Translations under genes and position numbers: made by a program
Shown here: positions 17,289 through 26,751 of the stretch, in pieces
Numbering within the stretch: position 1 is the first letter of the stretch
Layout: every line of letters starts with the position of its first letter
NCBI RefSeq assembly: GCF_014207185.1
Contig: NZ_JACHCP010000004.1
Coordinates: 62,001 to 126,000, forward strand
Length of the DNA stretch: 64,000 nt
DNA from: Rhodanobacter sp. A1T4
GTDB taxonomy: Bacteria > Pseudomonadota > Gammaproteobacteria > Xanthomonadales > Rhodanobacteraceae
Direction: 5' to 3'
Notes under the pieces: generated by a model
Told to the model about the DNA's origin: nothing
Databases searched by the model: none
The model's input: only the letters and a program-made list of their open reading frames with translations

Positions 17289-18041
17289 ATGCATTTTCTT
17301 CGTTCCGCCGCCGCGATGATGCTTTTGTTGGCGGGCGTTCCAGTCTGTGCACAGGATCTGGCCACGACCTGCCATGCGACCAGCAGCTACGACGTAACGC
17401 TCAACCCGGAAAGCATAGTTTTTGACCGCGCTACACCCGCGCCATCTCGCGTTGAACTTAAGCATGGCTCGCTCTATACCGATGGCGCCGCGGTGCGGTT
17501 GAATACGGAAAATCAGGATCGGACGACACTGTTTGACCGCGATCTGCGTGCGCTTGCACCACGCGTGCGGGCGGTCGCCCAAAATGGCGTGGATATGGCC
17601 ATACAGGCAGTACGCGCGGAGAGCGGTGGCATGGGCCTGAGCCCCGAAACGCGCAGCGAGCTCGATCAGCGGTTGAACGCGCATGCCAGCGAACTCAAGC
17701 AGCGCATCGCAGCCAGCCGCAGCACGCATGACTGGGATGGCGACGCCACCAACCAATACGCCAACCAGATTGCCAGTGACTTGATGCCTCTGATTGCCGG
17801 TGACCTCGGCCAGCAGGCCATTGATGCGGCATTGAGCGGCGATCTGCAGGCAGCCGCGAGCCTGCGTGATCGCGCAGCAAGCCTCACCACCGAGATGCAG
17901 CCGCGTCTGCTGAGACGCATGCAGGCATTGCGCCCGCAGATCCAGGCGCTTTGCCCGTCCATTCAAGAACTTGTCGACCTGCAGCAGGACATCCGCGACA
18001 ACAACGGGCGACCGCTGGATTTGATCCAGACCAGCCGTTGA
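17289..18041 (+). CDS. DUF2884 (YggN-like) periplasmic protein
   Basis: The 250-residue protein begins with a signal peptide (MHFLRSAAAMMLLLAGVPVC, cleavage near CAQ). The mature N-terminus TCHATSSYDVTLNPESIVFD resembles the start of DUF2884/YggN proteins. A long helical part follows, with alternating acidic and basic heptad-like stretches (about 85-230) and a second cysteine pair near the end (ALCPSIQ). YggN-type proteins are periplasmic with no settled function. The ATG starts the signal peptide; earlier in-frame codons are rejected. Confidence 0.75.
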   Translation: MHFLRSAAAMMLLLAGVPVCAQDLATTCHATSSYDVTLNPESIVFDRATPAPSRVELKHGSLYTDGAAVRLNTENQDRTTLFDRDLRALAPRVRAVAQNGVDMAIQAVRAESGGMGLSPETRSELDQRLNAHASELKQRIAASRSTHDWDGDATNQYANQIASDLMPLIAGDLGQQAIDAALSGDLQAAASLRDRAASLTTEMQPRLLRRMQALRPQIQALCPSIQELVDLQQDIRDNNGRPLDLIQTSR

Positions 18042-18174
18042 TCGGGCCACTGGCCGTGCGCTCAACCGACTGCGCGCTGACTGCTATTCGATAAATACCC
18101 GCCGGTTTATGTTTCGCTAAGTGGGTGAGGAAGAGGATAGCGGTCAATCGCCGACGGATCCTCAGGAGGTGGCC

Positions 18175-18612
18175 ATGTCTTCGAGCCTGCCGCAAGGCAC
18201 GTACAACACCCTGATTCAGCGCAGCATCGACCTGCTCCAGTTATATAGACAGGCGGCATCGACGTGCGAGCCGGGGTTGAAAGTCGTGCTCGGCGAAAAC
18301 GCGCAGACGCTGGATGCGATGATTATCGATTTGCAGACACAATTACGCGCCAGCGGCGGTACGCCGCGCCAATACGGCACGCTGCTTGGGAAAGCCCGCC
18401 GCTACTTGGCTGGTTCGTTGGTCAAGGTTGCCGCACATCGTGACGTGGCATGGATTCGCGAACTGGCGGATAGCGAAAGTGGCCTGCTGCATGCATTTGA
18501 AAAGGTCGTGGCCGCTCTCCCACCAGAATCAGCGTTGGCCTTGCGAAGGCAGCTTCCGCGCTTGAACAGTATCCGTCTGGATATGGACAATCTTGTGGGT
18601 ACCGCTCCCTGA
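18175..18612 (+). CDS. DUF2383-like four-helix protein
   Basis: The 145-residue, all-helical protein contains NTLIQRSIDLLQLYRQAAST near the N-terminus and ends with RRQLPRLNSIRLDMDNLVG. The length and helix pattern fit the DUF2383 (PA2169-type) four-helix bundle, related in fold to ferritins; I see no complete metal site. The ATG follows AGGAGG, a strong ribosome-binding site. A terminator hairpin follows directly. Function is unknown. Confidence 0.65.
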   Translation: MSSSLPQGTYNTLIQRSIDLLQLYRQAASTCEPGLKVVLGENAQTLDAMIIDLQTQLRASGGTPRQYGTLLGKARRYLAGSLVKVAAHRDVAWIRELADSESGLLHAFEKVVAALPPESALALRRQLPRLNSIRLDMDNLVGTAP

Positions 18613-18627
18613 CGAAATGAGATTAAA

Positions 18628-18662
18628 AAATGGCCGCCAATTTCTGGCGGCCATTTGCTTTC
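18628..18662. terminator. Intrinsic terminator
   Basis: AAATGGCCGCCA (18628-18639) is the complement of TGGCGGCCATTT (18645-18656) with a 5-base loop. Six A precede the stem, and GCTTTC follows, so it may work in both directions. Confidence 0.75.
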
Positions 18663-19080
18663 GGCATTGAGTTAGACAAAGCGTAAGCGCTCGGCGTGAT
18701 GCATTGTGGGTCACGATGGCCGCAGGAGAGAGGGAAACACTTCCTTTGCAGTGAGGTATTCGCTCATCAGCCCATCATGCATATCGATAATCTTGCCCAG
18801 CGGTTATATCCGGCGCTTGGAGCTGCCCCGCGAACGGTCATTCATGGAAATGAGCGCCAGACAACATGGCAAAAGCGCTGCGGCGCTGCGTAATAATTTT
18901 CGACTATGCTTCATGTAGTGACGAGCCAGACTTGGAAGTTGCGATCGAACCATTGTGCAACTTGGCGCTTTACAAAGTTATAAGGCATGGAAAGCGTGCT
19001 AGCGCGTTTGCGTTATTTGATATTCGACTCGACCGGATGCCGAAAGGCACGTTGTAGTTGGTTACATTCAAGGAGAGTTT
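18663..19080. other. Intergenic region, about 420 bases
   Basis: Only short unsupported reading frames are present, without ribosome-binding sites or family resemblance. Composition is more A/T-rich than the surrounding genes, especially from 18890 on. The last part must contain the promoter of the DUF2845 gene at 19081, whose ribosome-binding site AAGGAGAG lies just before its ATG. Confidence 0.5.
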
Positions 19081-19356
19081 ATGCGCAGCCTATTGTTGAT
19101 TTCGTTACTGGCATTAAGCCTTGGTATTCAAGCGAATGACACTTTGCGGGTGGGCCAAGAGGTGCTGACGGTAGGTGATCCGGCCACCCATGCCATCGAT
19201 TTATTGGGCACGCCGGTTTACAAGGAGCCGTTGGAGAATAACTTCGGTGCCTATGTCGGCGAACGCTGGCAATACAAGCGTGAAAGCGGCCGCATTGTGA
19301 CCATCACGATTATCGGCGGCAAAGTGGCCAACATCGAAGAAAGTCAAACGTACTAG
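19081..19356 (+). CDS. DUF2845-type small secreted protein (first of two)
   Basis: The 91-residue protein has a signal peptide (MRSLLLISLLALSLGIQA) and a mature part matching the DUF2845 pattern: TLRVGQEVLTVGDPATHAID, LLGTPVYKEP, then a W-Q-Y segment (GERWQYKRESGRIVTITIIG) and GKVANIEESQ. Such proteins are predicted periplasmic with a compact beta fold and no known function. The next gene encodes a clear paralogue with the same blocks in the same order. Confidence 0.75.
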   Translation: MRSLLLISLLALSLGIQANDTLRVGQEVLTVGDPATHAIDLLGTPVYKEPLENNFGAYVGERWQYKRESGRIVTITIIGGKVANIEESQTY

Positions 19357-19425
19357 GCCAGGTCAGAGCGTGCAGAACCAGCGCGCCAAAAATCACAAGG
19401 ACTTCAAGCAGACAAGGAGCATGTC

Positions 19426-19767
19426 ATGCGTATTCGTCTTATCGTTGCAATTTCCGCGCTCGGTGCGGCGTTTGTTTTCGGCACGGCTGCCGAAGCTGTC
19501 AGCACACTGCGTGTGGGTAATCAGGTACTGACCGCCGGTGATAGCGAGGTGCGCGTCACCGAGCTGCTGGGCAGGCCTTCACATAAATCTCGTGGCCGTA
19601 GCTCACGCAGTAACCGTTCTCGCAGCGGCAGCAGTCGGTCACGCCACGTGCGCATTGCGTCCGATGAATCAGGCGGTGAAAAATGGCAGTACCATCGCGA
19701 TGATCACGTCACCACAGTGACGATTGTCGATGGCAAGGTCACTGATATCGACGATCATCGCATCTGA
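19426..19767 (+). CDS. DUF2845-type secreted protein with Ser/Arg-rich insert (second of two)
   Basis: The 113-residue paralogue of the preceding gene has a signal peptide (cleavage near AEA-VST). The shared blocks are TLRVGNQVLTAGDSEVRV, ELLGRPSHKS, EKWQYHRDDHVTTVTIVDG and GKVTDIDDH. Between the second and third blocks it has an insert of about 25 residues built almost only of Ser, Arg and Gly (RGRSSRSNRSRSGSSRSR). The first copy has a short acidic stretch there instead. An SD-like AAGGAG lies before the ATG. The insert would make a strongly basic loop; its role is unknown. Confidence 0.75.
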   Translation: MRIRLIVAISALGAAFVFGTAAEAVSTLRVGNQVLTAGDSEVRVTELLGRPSHKSRGRSSRSNRSRSGSSRSRHVRIASDESGGEKWQYHRDDHVTTVTIVDGKVTDIDDHRI

Positions 19768-19845
19768 CCAGATCGTATCTGGAAGAATCCGGTGGTAGCG
19801 CTTCGGTAGTCATGCGATAAAGCGGGGAATTGTTGGAGATCCCTG

Positions 19846-21087
19846 GTGACCGTTCCCTCCGCTGGAAATTCATGGTTCGCGCGTTTTGGCCTGTTGTCGC
19901 GGGTCAGTCTGCTCAGGCCGCGTGGCGACCACGAGCAGAGCAAGGTCACCAATATCGAACTGTTCTTCGATCTGGTGTTCGTCTACGCGGTGACCCAGCT
20001 GTCGCATACCTTGCTGCATCATCTGAACCTGATCGGTGCACTGCAGGTGCTGCTGCTATTTTTGGCCATGTGGTGGGTGTGGATATTTACCGGCTGGGTC
20101 ACCAACTGGCTTGATCCGGAAAGGCCGTTGGTGCGGTTGGCCCTGCTGACCTTGATGCTCGCAGGTTTGCTGCTATCGATCGCGCTGCCCGAGGCGTTTG
20201 GCGAGCGTGGCATGCTGTTCGCCGGAGCCTACGTTTTCATGCAGGTTGGGCGAACTTTTTTCATGCTATGGGCGATAGGGGATGCTGCGCCAGCGAATAC
20301 CCGGAATTTTCAACGCATCGCCGTATGGCTGGTGGTGTCGGGAATTCTCTGGCTGGTCGGCGGATGGCTGGATGGATGGCTGCGCGCGGTATTGTGGGTG
20401 GTTGCGTTGCTGCTGGAATACCTTGGTCCCGCGCTGACCTTTCGGGTTCCTGGGCTTGGTCGTTCGAGTACCGCCGACTGGAATGTTGACGGCGGTCACC
20501 TGGCCGAGCGCTGCAGTCAGTTTGTAATCATCGCGCTAGGTGAATCAGTGCTGGTGACTGGTTCCAGTTTTGCCGATAGCTTGCGGCAGCCGCAGGCACT
20601 CATGGCATTTGTCAGCGCCTTCATCGGCAGCGTCGCCATGTGGTGGATCTATTTCGATCTGGGTGCCGAGCGTGGCAGCCGCGCGATCCGCCAGTCGGCT
20701 GATCCGGGCCATACCGCGCGTATCGCTTACACCTATCTGCATCTGCTGATCGTCGCCGGCATCATCGTCTGCGCGGTGGCGGATGAGTTGACTCTGCGTG
20801 ACCCTCAGCAACGTACTGATGTGGTCGGTGCCGCCGTACTGTTGGGTGGTCCAGCCTTGTATCTGATCGGCAATGCGCTGTTCAAGAAAACCGTGAACGG
20901 CACTAACCTGCCGCTATCGCATCTGATCGGGCTGTCGCTGCTTTTGATGCTTGCGCTGAGCTTTCCGTGGTGGTCGATAGCGTGGTTGGGCATGGCGACC
21001 ACGGCCGTGCTGCTGTTGGTGGCGGTCTGGGAGGTGCGCTCGTTGCGCAGTGTGCGCGAGCTGCTGGAAAAGCAATTGCCAGACTGA
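19846..21087 (+). CDS. Low temperature requirement protein A (LtrA) family membrane protein
   Basis: The 413-residue protein has about ten hydrophobic segments. The N-terminal NIELFFDLVFVYAVTQLSH is the signature of the LtrA family; WWVWIFTGWVTNWLDPE follows. The family was named from a Listeria mutant that grew poorly in the cold; the biochemical role is unknown. The GTG start has GGAG seven bases upstream. It is followed by an mscS gene on the same strand 69 bases later. Confidence 0.9.
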   Translation: MTVPSAGNSWFARFGLLSRVSLLRPRGDHEQSKVTNIELFFDLVFVYAVTQLSHTLLHHLNLIGALQVLLLFLAMWWVWIFTGWVTNWLDPERPLVRLALLTLMLAGLLLSIALPEAFGERGMLFAGAYVFMQVGRTFFMLWAIGDAAPANTRNFQRIAVWLVVSGILWLVGGWLDGWLRAVLWVVALLLEYLGPALTFRVPGLGRSSTADWNVDGGHLAERCSQFVIIALGESVLVTGSSFADSLRQPQALMAFVSAFIGSVAMWWIYFDLGAERGSRAIRQSADPGHTARIAYTYLHLLIVAGIIVCAVADELTLRDPQQRTDVVGAAVLLGGPALYLIGNALFKKTVNGTNLPLSHLIGLSLLLMLALSFPWWSIAWLGMATTAVLLLVAVWEVRSLRSVRELLEKQLPD

Positions 21088-21156
21088 GCCGCTTCAGCAA
21101 ATTTTTCATGATTGGTTTGTTAGCGTTGATAAGACTTATCAACCCGAGCCAATGCC

Positions 21157-21951
21157 ATGCACGACTTTCTCGATAATCTGCTGGGAGCAAAACTCTCCGA
21201 AAGCGTCATCCATGTCGGATTGAATCTGCTGCTGGCGTTGCTGATTTTGCTGATCGGGATCTGGCTGGCGGCGCGGCTGGCCAATTTTTCCGAGCGCGCG
21301 CTGCATCGTGCGCAGGTCGATGTGACGCTGAGCGGTTTTTTGCGCAACCTGATCTATGGCGTGCTGGTTGCCGTGCTGATCGTGACGGCGCTTATTACCG
21401 CCGGTGTTTCGGCGGCGCCGCTGGTCGCTGCGCTCGGCACAGCGGGGCTGGCGATAGGGCTGGCCCTGCAGGGATCGCTGAGCAACCTCGCCTGGGGCGT
21501 GCTTTTGATCGTATTCCGGCCATTCCGCGTCGGTGACTATGTGACTGCCGGCAGCATCGAAGGCACGGTGGAAAGTATCAACCTGATGCATACGCTGATC
21601 GTACTGCCGGACAACCGCGAAGCCATCGTGCCCAACGGCAAGGTGGGTGCCGACGCTATTCTCAACTTCAACCGCCGCGGCACGCGGCGCTTCGAGCTGC
21701 CGATTGCGATTGGCTACAAGGATGATATCGGCAGTGCGATGGCCGAGATCAAGCGGCTATTCGATGAAGACTCGCGCATCCTGAAAGATCCGGCACCGGG
21801 CGTCTGGACTGGCGCCTTGGGTGACAAATCGGTGAGCCTGATCGTGCGCGGCTGGACGCGTTCATCGGACAACTGGTCGGCGAAAACCGACCTGCTGCGT
21901 GCCATCAAGGAGAGCCTCGAGAAGGCAGGCGTGACCCTGGCATTTCCGTAG
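21157..21951 (+). CDS. Small-conductance mechanosensitive channel, MscS family
   Basis: The 264-residue inner-membrane protein has three N-terminal TM segments. TM3 is glycine/alanine-rich (LVAALGTAGLAIGLALQGSL), the pore-lining helix that defines MscS. Next come the beta domain (VFRPFRVGDYV, VPNGKV) and an alpha/beta cytoplasmic end. The channel opens under membrane tension and protects cells from hypo-osmotic lysis. It has the short, basic E. coli MscS layout. The stop lies 9 bases from the stop of the convergent ABC/M1 gene. Confidence 0.95.
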   Translation: MHDFLDNLLGAKLSESVIHVGLNLLLALLILLIGIWLAARLANFSERALHRAQVDVTLSGFLRNLIYGVLVAVLIVTALITAGVSAAPLVAALGTAGLAIGLALQGSLSNLAWGVLLIVFRPFRVGDYVTAGSIEGTVESINLMHTLIVLPDNREAIVPNGKVGADAILNFNRRGTRRFELPIAIGYKDDIGSAMAEIKRLFDEDSRILKDPAPGVWTGALGDKSVSLIVRGWTRSSDNWSAKTDLLRAIKESLEKAGVTLAFP

Positions 21952-21960
21952 TATCGGCCG

Positions 21961-24900
21961 CTATTGCAGGGTCACGGCCTTGCGGTTATCGCCGGATACG
22001 CGATCGATCAATTCATTGTACGGATCAATGCCTGCGTCGAAGGGCAGGCTATCGACGGTGACGGTGATCGTGCTGTCGCCACTGGGCAGCATGCGTTTTT
22101 GCAGGTACAGCGGCGTGCCATCCAGCCCGGTGTGTGCAGGCGCGGCAAATACGCCGATCTCGATCGGGGTGTCCGGCGGTGCATCGGTCTCCTTGCCTGT
22201 GCCATCGACGTAGACCTTGCCGGCATGCACTTTCATCGTCACTTCGTATTTGCCGTTAGGCAGTTTCTTCGCGGTCGCTTCGGTGATGCGGTTATCGAAT
22301 AGGGTGATATTCCAGAACAGGTCATCCAGCAGGGATTTCCACTTTGGATCGATTGCGCTGCCCAGTGCATCCATAAATTCCTTTGAGGTGGTGTAGGGCG
22401 GTTGCTGGAAGCCTTTGGCTTCAAGAAAACCTTTCAGCGCCTTGTCGAGCGTGTCCTCGCCGATGTAATCCTGTAAGGCGTAGAACACCAGCGAGCCTTT
22501 CCGATAGTGGATGTACTGCTGATTTTCCACTTTCGCCAGTGGCTCCTCGGCCACTTTCTCGGTACTGCGACCGGCCAGATAGCCGTCCAGCTCATATTTC
22601 AGGAATCGACGCATCTGGCTGGCGCCATACTTTTGCTTCATCACCATCAGTGCCGAATACTGCGCCAGCGATTCGCTGAGCATGGTCGAGCCCTGCATGT
22701 TGGCGCCGATCACGCGATGCGCCCACCACTGATGAGCCACTTCATGGGCGGTGACGTAGTAGACGTAATCGATCTTGCTGGTGTCCCGCAGGTCGGCGAT
22801 AAAACCGATCGACTCAGAAAACGGAATGGTATTGGCGAACGACTGCGCAAGGCTTGCGTAATTCGGAAACTCCAGGATGCGCAGCTGATGAAACTGGTAC
22901 GGTGTGTAGTGAGCATCGTAGTAATCCAGCGCATCTTTCGCACCGTGGATCATTCGGTCCACGTTCCACGCATGCGCGGGGTTGTAATACACCGAAATAT
23001 CCACGCCCTTCCATAGCTCGTGCTTCACTGCATAACGCGCGGAGAGGTAGGAAAAGAACGGCAGCATCGGTTGATCCTTGCCGTCCTGATTCATTGTGTA
23101 ATGGAAATAGTGCCGGCCGTTAGTCGTCCACTCCTTGGCTAGATATCCGGGCGCCACCGCGATCTGGTCGGCGGCGGTGGATACGGTGGTATCGAAACTG
23201 ATCCAGTCCGCGTCGTTGCTGATATAGGTATTCGCGCGCGCTTTCTCGTCGCCGAGCTTCGGCATGCGCGGCACTTGGGCGCTGAGTCCGTACTTGCGAC
23301 GATCGTTGCGATCGGTGATCTGATCGTCGGTCTGATAACCGAACTGCGGCATGACGCTGTTGTTGAAGAAAGTACCGTTGTACGCAAGGAACTGACCTTC
23401 CGGGCTGTTGGTGAAACCCTTCGGCGCATATTCGAGGGCGAAGTCGAAATCCATCGATGCGCCCGGCGCGAGCGGCGTTTTCAGACGATAGATGATGTAG
23501 CCGAGGTCCTTGTCGTCGCTGACCGTGTCGTGTGGTGCGAAGTCGAGCGACTTCACGGTGAAACCGTCGGTAAAGTTCACGTGCAGTTCGCTGATTGGCG
23601 CATCGTGTTTGTTGACCAGCGTGTAGTGGCCGCGGATTTCCAACCTGCGCTCGTTCGGATAGATGTCCACATCCGCTTTCACTGCGGTGATGCGCGGTTG
23701 TGGTAGATCCTTGAACTTCGCATATTTCTTTTCGTAGCTGGCTTGCTGCTCCAGCTTGTCGCTGCTGCTCTGGTAATGGTTGAGCACGTTGGTGTTGTAG
23801 TAGATCCACACGCCACTGCCGACGAAGCCAAGCAGCGCCATCGCCATCGCCAGCCGTGCCGGTGCGCGCAGCCGCACGCGTGCCTCGCGAACGCGATCAC
23901 GCCATGCGTGGCCAGTGCCGCGTACCCAGAACAGTGCCGCAAGCACCAGCAGTACGACGGCGCAACTGGCCCAGTAGAAGTCGAACCAGAGTGCAGCCTT
24001 CAGGAAATGCCCGAAGCCGTTCATGTCCGAATACGGAGTCTCAGGTGCGGAGCCGTAGTTGTACAGATTCTGTTCCCAGTGCAGCAGGCCGAAACCGATC
24101 TGTGCCACCAGCCAGACAATGGTCAGCAGATAGCCGAGAAACTTGTTGTTCGAGATCACCTGCAGGAACAACGCCAGCACAGCCAGCAGCACGAACGGAA
24201 TCGCGTCCAGTGCCAGCGAGCCCAGATAAAGGCCGGGTTCGATATGCGTGTAGCCATGGCCAAGCTGCCACACGATGCCGACCGCAGCGCCTACCAGCAG
24301 AAACGTCACGATCACCGTGATCAAGGCGCCGAGCTTTGCAGTCAGCGGTATCCAGTCCGGCAGTGGAAACGCGTCGCTTACTTCGGCCGAACGCTGGCTG
24401 CGCTCGCGCCACACCAGTTCACCGGCATAGAAAGTGATGATGATGTACAGCAGCCACTGGTAGCCGCCACGAATGTTTTCCAGTACCTGATGCGTGACTG
24501 GATAGGTTGAGGTGCCGTAGATCTGGCCGGACAGCAGAAACGCGCCGACCACATTGGCAATGCCTAGCGTCAGCATGATCAGGAACGGCGCACCGCGCAG
24601 CACGCCCAGGGTGTCGAACGCGAACAATGTGCGTAGCTGCAGCCAATGCGTGCGCGCGTCATCGGAGAGCTGCACCGTGGGCAGCGCCAGCGCTGTTGCC
24701 GCGGACTGCGGTCGCAGCATGGGTGGCTCCGCTCGTTTTTTGCGTCGGGGTAACTGCAGCCCTTCGCGATTTGGCCGGAACAATACAAACGCTGCTGCCA
24801 GCATCACCAGACTCACTGCGCTCCACAGCAACCGGTTGAACAGCAGTACGCCTTCCAGCGCGGGCAATTCATGATTGGACTGATACGCAGACCAGTAGCG

Positions 24901-25563
24901 CGTCACCAAAGCCATCGTACGTGCGCCGAATGGATCGAGCATCGCCGCCATGAAGTGATTGTTGATGTCCTTGGTCAGCTGGCCGACCACACTTTGCAGC
25001 ACGAAGTAGGCGATCACGCCGACATAGGTCGCCAGCAGCGAACGCGTCGTCGTTGCCAGCAGAAAAAGCAGCGACGCGATAAACAGCATGTCCGGTATCA
25101 CCATCACGCCGAACGCCCACGCGTACCCGTGCCAACTCGCTGGGCCTAACCGCACCGTGTCGATCCAGGGCATGAAACTGCCGATCGCCAGGCCCAGCGC
25201 GCATGCCAGCATGATCGCCAGCGCCGCCAGATAACCTGCGGCAAAGCGACCGCCGAGATAGGCGCGACGGCTGATCGGCGTACTGAAGAAAAGTTCGGCG
25301 GTGCGTTGATCGAAGTCGCGCAGCGCGGCACCGGCAACGAACAGCGTCACCAGAAACATACTGAGCACGGTAAGCACGCTCATCAGCCGTACGATGACCG
25401 TCGGCGCATTGCGCAGCACATTGCCGCTGGCGCCGCCGATGACGACAGCATCAGTGCTGACCAGGGTGAACGCCAGCGCGCCGAACACCAGCGCAACAAT
25501 CCAGAACAGCGGTGCCTTGAGCTGCTGGCGTAATTCGAATCGGAAGATCTCGAAGAACATCAA
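21961..25563 (-). CDS. ABC transporter permease fused to M1-family aminopeptidase
   Basis: The protein has 1200 residues in two parts. Residues 1 to about 580 contain a dozen or so TM segments in two ABC-2-like blocks, starting FEIFRFELRQQLKAPLFWIV and restarting near 310 (LRTLFAFDTLGVLRGAPFLI). The periplasmic C-terminal part, about 620-1200, is an M1 metallopeptidase with the zinc motif HEVAH at residue 940 and a Glu about 19 residues on (STMLSESLAQY); this spacing is one longer than the common HExxH-x18-E. Fusions of this kind are known by annotation but their substrates are not. AGGAAC precedes the ATG; the ATPase gene lies 58 bases upstream. Confidence 0.93.
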   Translation of the reverse strand: MMFFEIFRFELRQQLKAPLFWIVALVFGALAFTLVSTDAVVIGGASGNVLRNAPTVIVRLMSVLTVLSMFLVTLFVAGAALRDFDQRTAELFFSTPISRRAYLGGRFAAGYLAALAIMLACALGLAIGSFMPWIDTVRLGPASWHGYAWAFGVMVIPDMLFIASLLFLLATTTRSLLATYVGVIAYFVLQSVVGQLTKDINNHFMAAMLDPFGARTMALVTRYWSAYQSNHELPALEGVLLFNRLLWSAVSLVMLAAAFVLFRPNREGLQLPRRKKRAEPPMLRPQSAATALALPTVQLSDDARTHWLQLRTLFAFDTLGVLRGAPFLIMLTLGIANVVGAFLLSGQIYGTSTYPVTHQVLENIRGGYQWLLYIIITFYAGELVWRERSQRSAEVSDAFPLPDWIPLTAKLGALITVIVTFLLVGAAVGIVWQLGHGYTHIEPGLYLGSLALDAIPFVLLAVLALFLQVISNNKFLGYLLTIVWLVAQIGFGLLHWEQNLYNYGSAPETPYSDMNGFGHFLKAALWFDFYWASCAVVLLVLAALFWVRGTGHAWRDRVREARVRLRAPARLAMAMALLGFVGSGVWIYYNTNVLNHYQSSSDKLEQQASYEKKYAKFKDLPQPRITAVKADVDIYPNERRLEIRGHYTLVNKHDAPISELHVNFTDGFTVKSLDFAPHDTVSDDKDLGYIIYRLKTPLAPGASMDFDFALEYAPKGFTNSPEGQFLAYNGTFFNNSVMPQFGYQTDDQITDRNDRRKYGLSAQVPRMPKLGDEKARANTYISNDADWISFDTTVSTAADQIAVAPGYLAKEWTTNGRHYFHYTMNQDGKDQPMLPFFSYLSARYAVKHELWKGVDISVYYNPAHAWNVDRMIHGAKDALDYYDAHYTPYQFHQLRILEFPNYASLAQSFANTIPFSESIGFIADLRDTSKIDYVYYVTAHEVAHQWWAHRVIGANMQGSTMLSESLAQYSALMVMKQKYGASQMRRFLKYELDGYLAGRSTEKVAEEPLAKVENQQYIHYRKGSLVFYALQDYIGEDTLDKALKGFLEAKGFQQPPYTTSKEFMDALGSAIDPKWKSLLDDLFWNITLFDNRITEATAKKLPNGKYEVTMKVHAGKVYVDGTGKETDAPPDTPIEIGVFAAPAHTGLDGTPLYLQKRMLPSGDSTITVTVDSLPFDAGIDPYNELIDRVSGDNRKAVTLQ

Positions 25564-25621
25564 TGTTCCTGTGGCTGTGCGGCGGGTTTCTAGCAGAGAA
25601 GGTCTTGGAGTAGCCGCGAGG

Positions 25622-26509
25622 TTAGGCGGCTCGCGCCACCGTGCCCTGTTCGCGCAGGCGCCCGAAATAGACGTCCTCCAGATCCGGCGCTACCGCCTCG
25701 AAACCTTCGCCCGGTTGCGAGTCGGCCAGCACGTGCAACAAGGTGCGGCCGCCGGCGAGGCGGGTGGACAGGATATTCATGCGCGCCCGATAGCCGTCCA
25801 GTTCGGCCTTGTCGATACTGCGGCGCCAGACGCGGCCTTCGAGTGAGCGGATCGCCTCGATCGGCTCGCCACTGAGCAGCACCTGACCCTGCGCGATGAT
25901 GGCCATGCGCGGGCACAGGTCGGTCACGTCCTCGACGATATGGGTCGACAGAATCACCACCACGCGCTCGCCGATTTCCGCCAGCAGGTTGAGGAAGCGG
26001 TTGCGTTCCTCGGGATCGAGCCCGGCCGTGGGTTCGTCGACAATGACCAGCCTTGGATCGCCGATCAGCGCCTGCGCGATGCCAAAGCGCTGGCGCATGC
26101 CGCCGGAGTAGGTACCAAGCTTGCGCTTGCGAACGTCCCACAGGTTCACCTGCCGCAGCAGCGATTCGACTAGCTCGCGCCGCTCGGCTTTTACGGTAAC
26201 GCCCTTGAGCACGGCAAAGTGATCAAGCATCGCCTCCGCGGAAACTTTCGGATACACGCCAAATTCCTGTGGCAGATAGCCGAGCTTGCGTCGGGTGGCG
26301 TGCTTGTCGGCGAGCAGGTCGACGCCGTCGAGCATGATGCTGCCCGCGTCCGGATCCTGCAGTGTGGCAATCGTGCGCATCAAAGACGACTTGCCCGCGC
26401 CGTTGGGGCCGAGCAGGCCGAACATGCCGTGCGGGATTTCCAGTGACACGCTGCGCAGTGCGCGCACACCGTTGGCGTAAGTCTTCGACAGGTCACGAAT
26501 GGTCAGCAT
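25622..26509 (-). CDS. ABC transporter ATP-binding protein
   Basis: The 295-residue ATPase partners the permease/M1 protein encoded next. Walker A is GPNGAGKSS (about 34-42). The Q-loop region is GYLPQEFGVYP, the signature YSGGMRQR, Walker B LVIVDEPTAGLDPEER and the switch His STHIVED. A C-terminal tail of about 80 residues follows the nucleotide-binding domain. The start MLTIRDLSKTY has AGGAAG upstream; the longer open frame toward 26713 lacks resemblance. It reads away from aceF across a shared 242-base region. Confidence 0.93.
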   Translation of the reverse strand: MLTIRDLSKTYANGVRALRSVSLEIPHGMFGLLGPNGAGKSSLMRTIATLQDPDAGSIMLDGVDLLADKHATRRKLGYLPQEFGVYPKVSAEAMLDHFAVLKGVTVKAERRELVESLLRQVNLWDVRKRKLGTYSGGMRQRFGIAQALIGDPRLVIVDEPTAGLDPEERNRFLNLLAEIGERVVVILSTHIVEDVTDLCPRMAIIAQGQVLLSGEPIEAIRSLEGRVWRRSIDKAELDGYRARMNILSTRLAGGRTLLHVLADSQPGEGFEAVAPDLEDVYFGRLREQGTVARAA

Positions 26510-26607
26510 GCATGGCTTCCTTGGCCGTGCGCGCAGCATGCGCACAAAGGCGTTAGTGGCGGTTAGCGTAGGACATCGATAGCGGCTTTGCGTGCGCTCA
26601 AGGTAAT

Positions 26608-26619
26608 GCATACGTATGC
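26608..26619. promoter_or_regulatory. Perfect 12-bp palindrome between divergent ABC and aceF genes
   Basis: GCATACGTATGC is self-complementary, and a CGTATG half repeats directly after it (CGTATGCGTATGG). It lies about 100 bases upstream of the ABC ATPase ATG and about 130 bases upstream of aceF, a plausible place for an operator. No regulator can be named. Confidence 0.35.
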
Positions 26620-26751
26620 GTATGGTTTGGTGTACTTTATAGCGATATCTCTGCAAAGGCAGACGGACCGCGCAGGCGTTAGTTATGATGGGGGCCTTGC
26701 CCGCGACCGCCATCCCCAGGCGCTACGCCACCGCCATTTGCAGGAGTCCCC

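Noticed and set aside
18696-19057. Several short plus-strand frames in the 18663-19080 region
   Set aside because: Overlapping in different frames, without ribosome-binding sites and with A/T-rich non-coding character.
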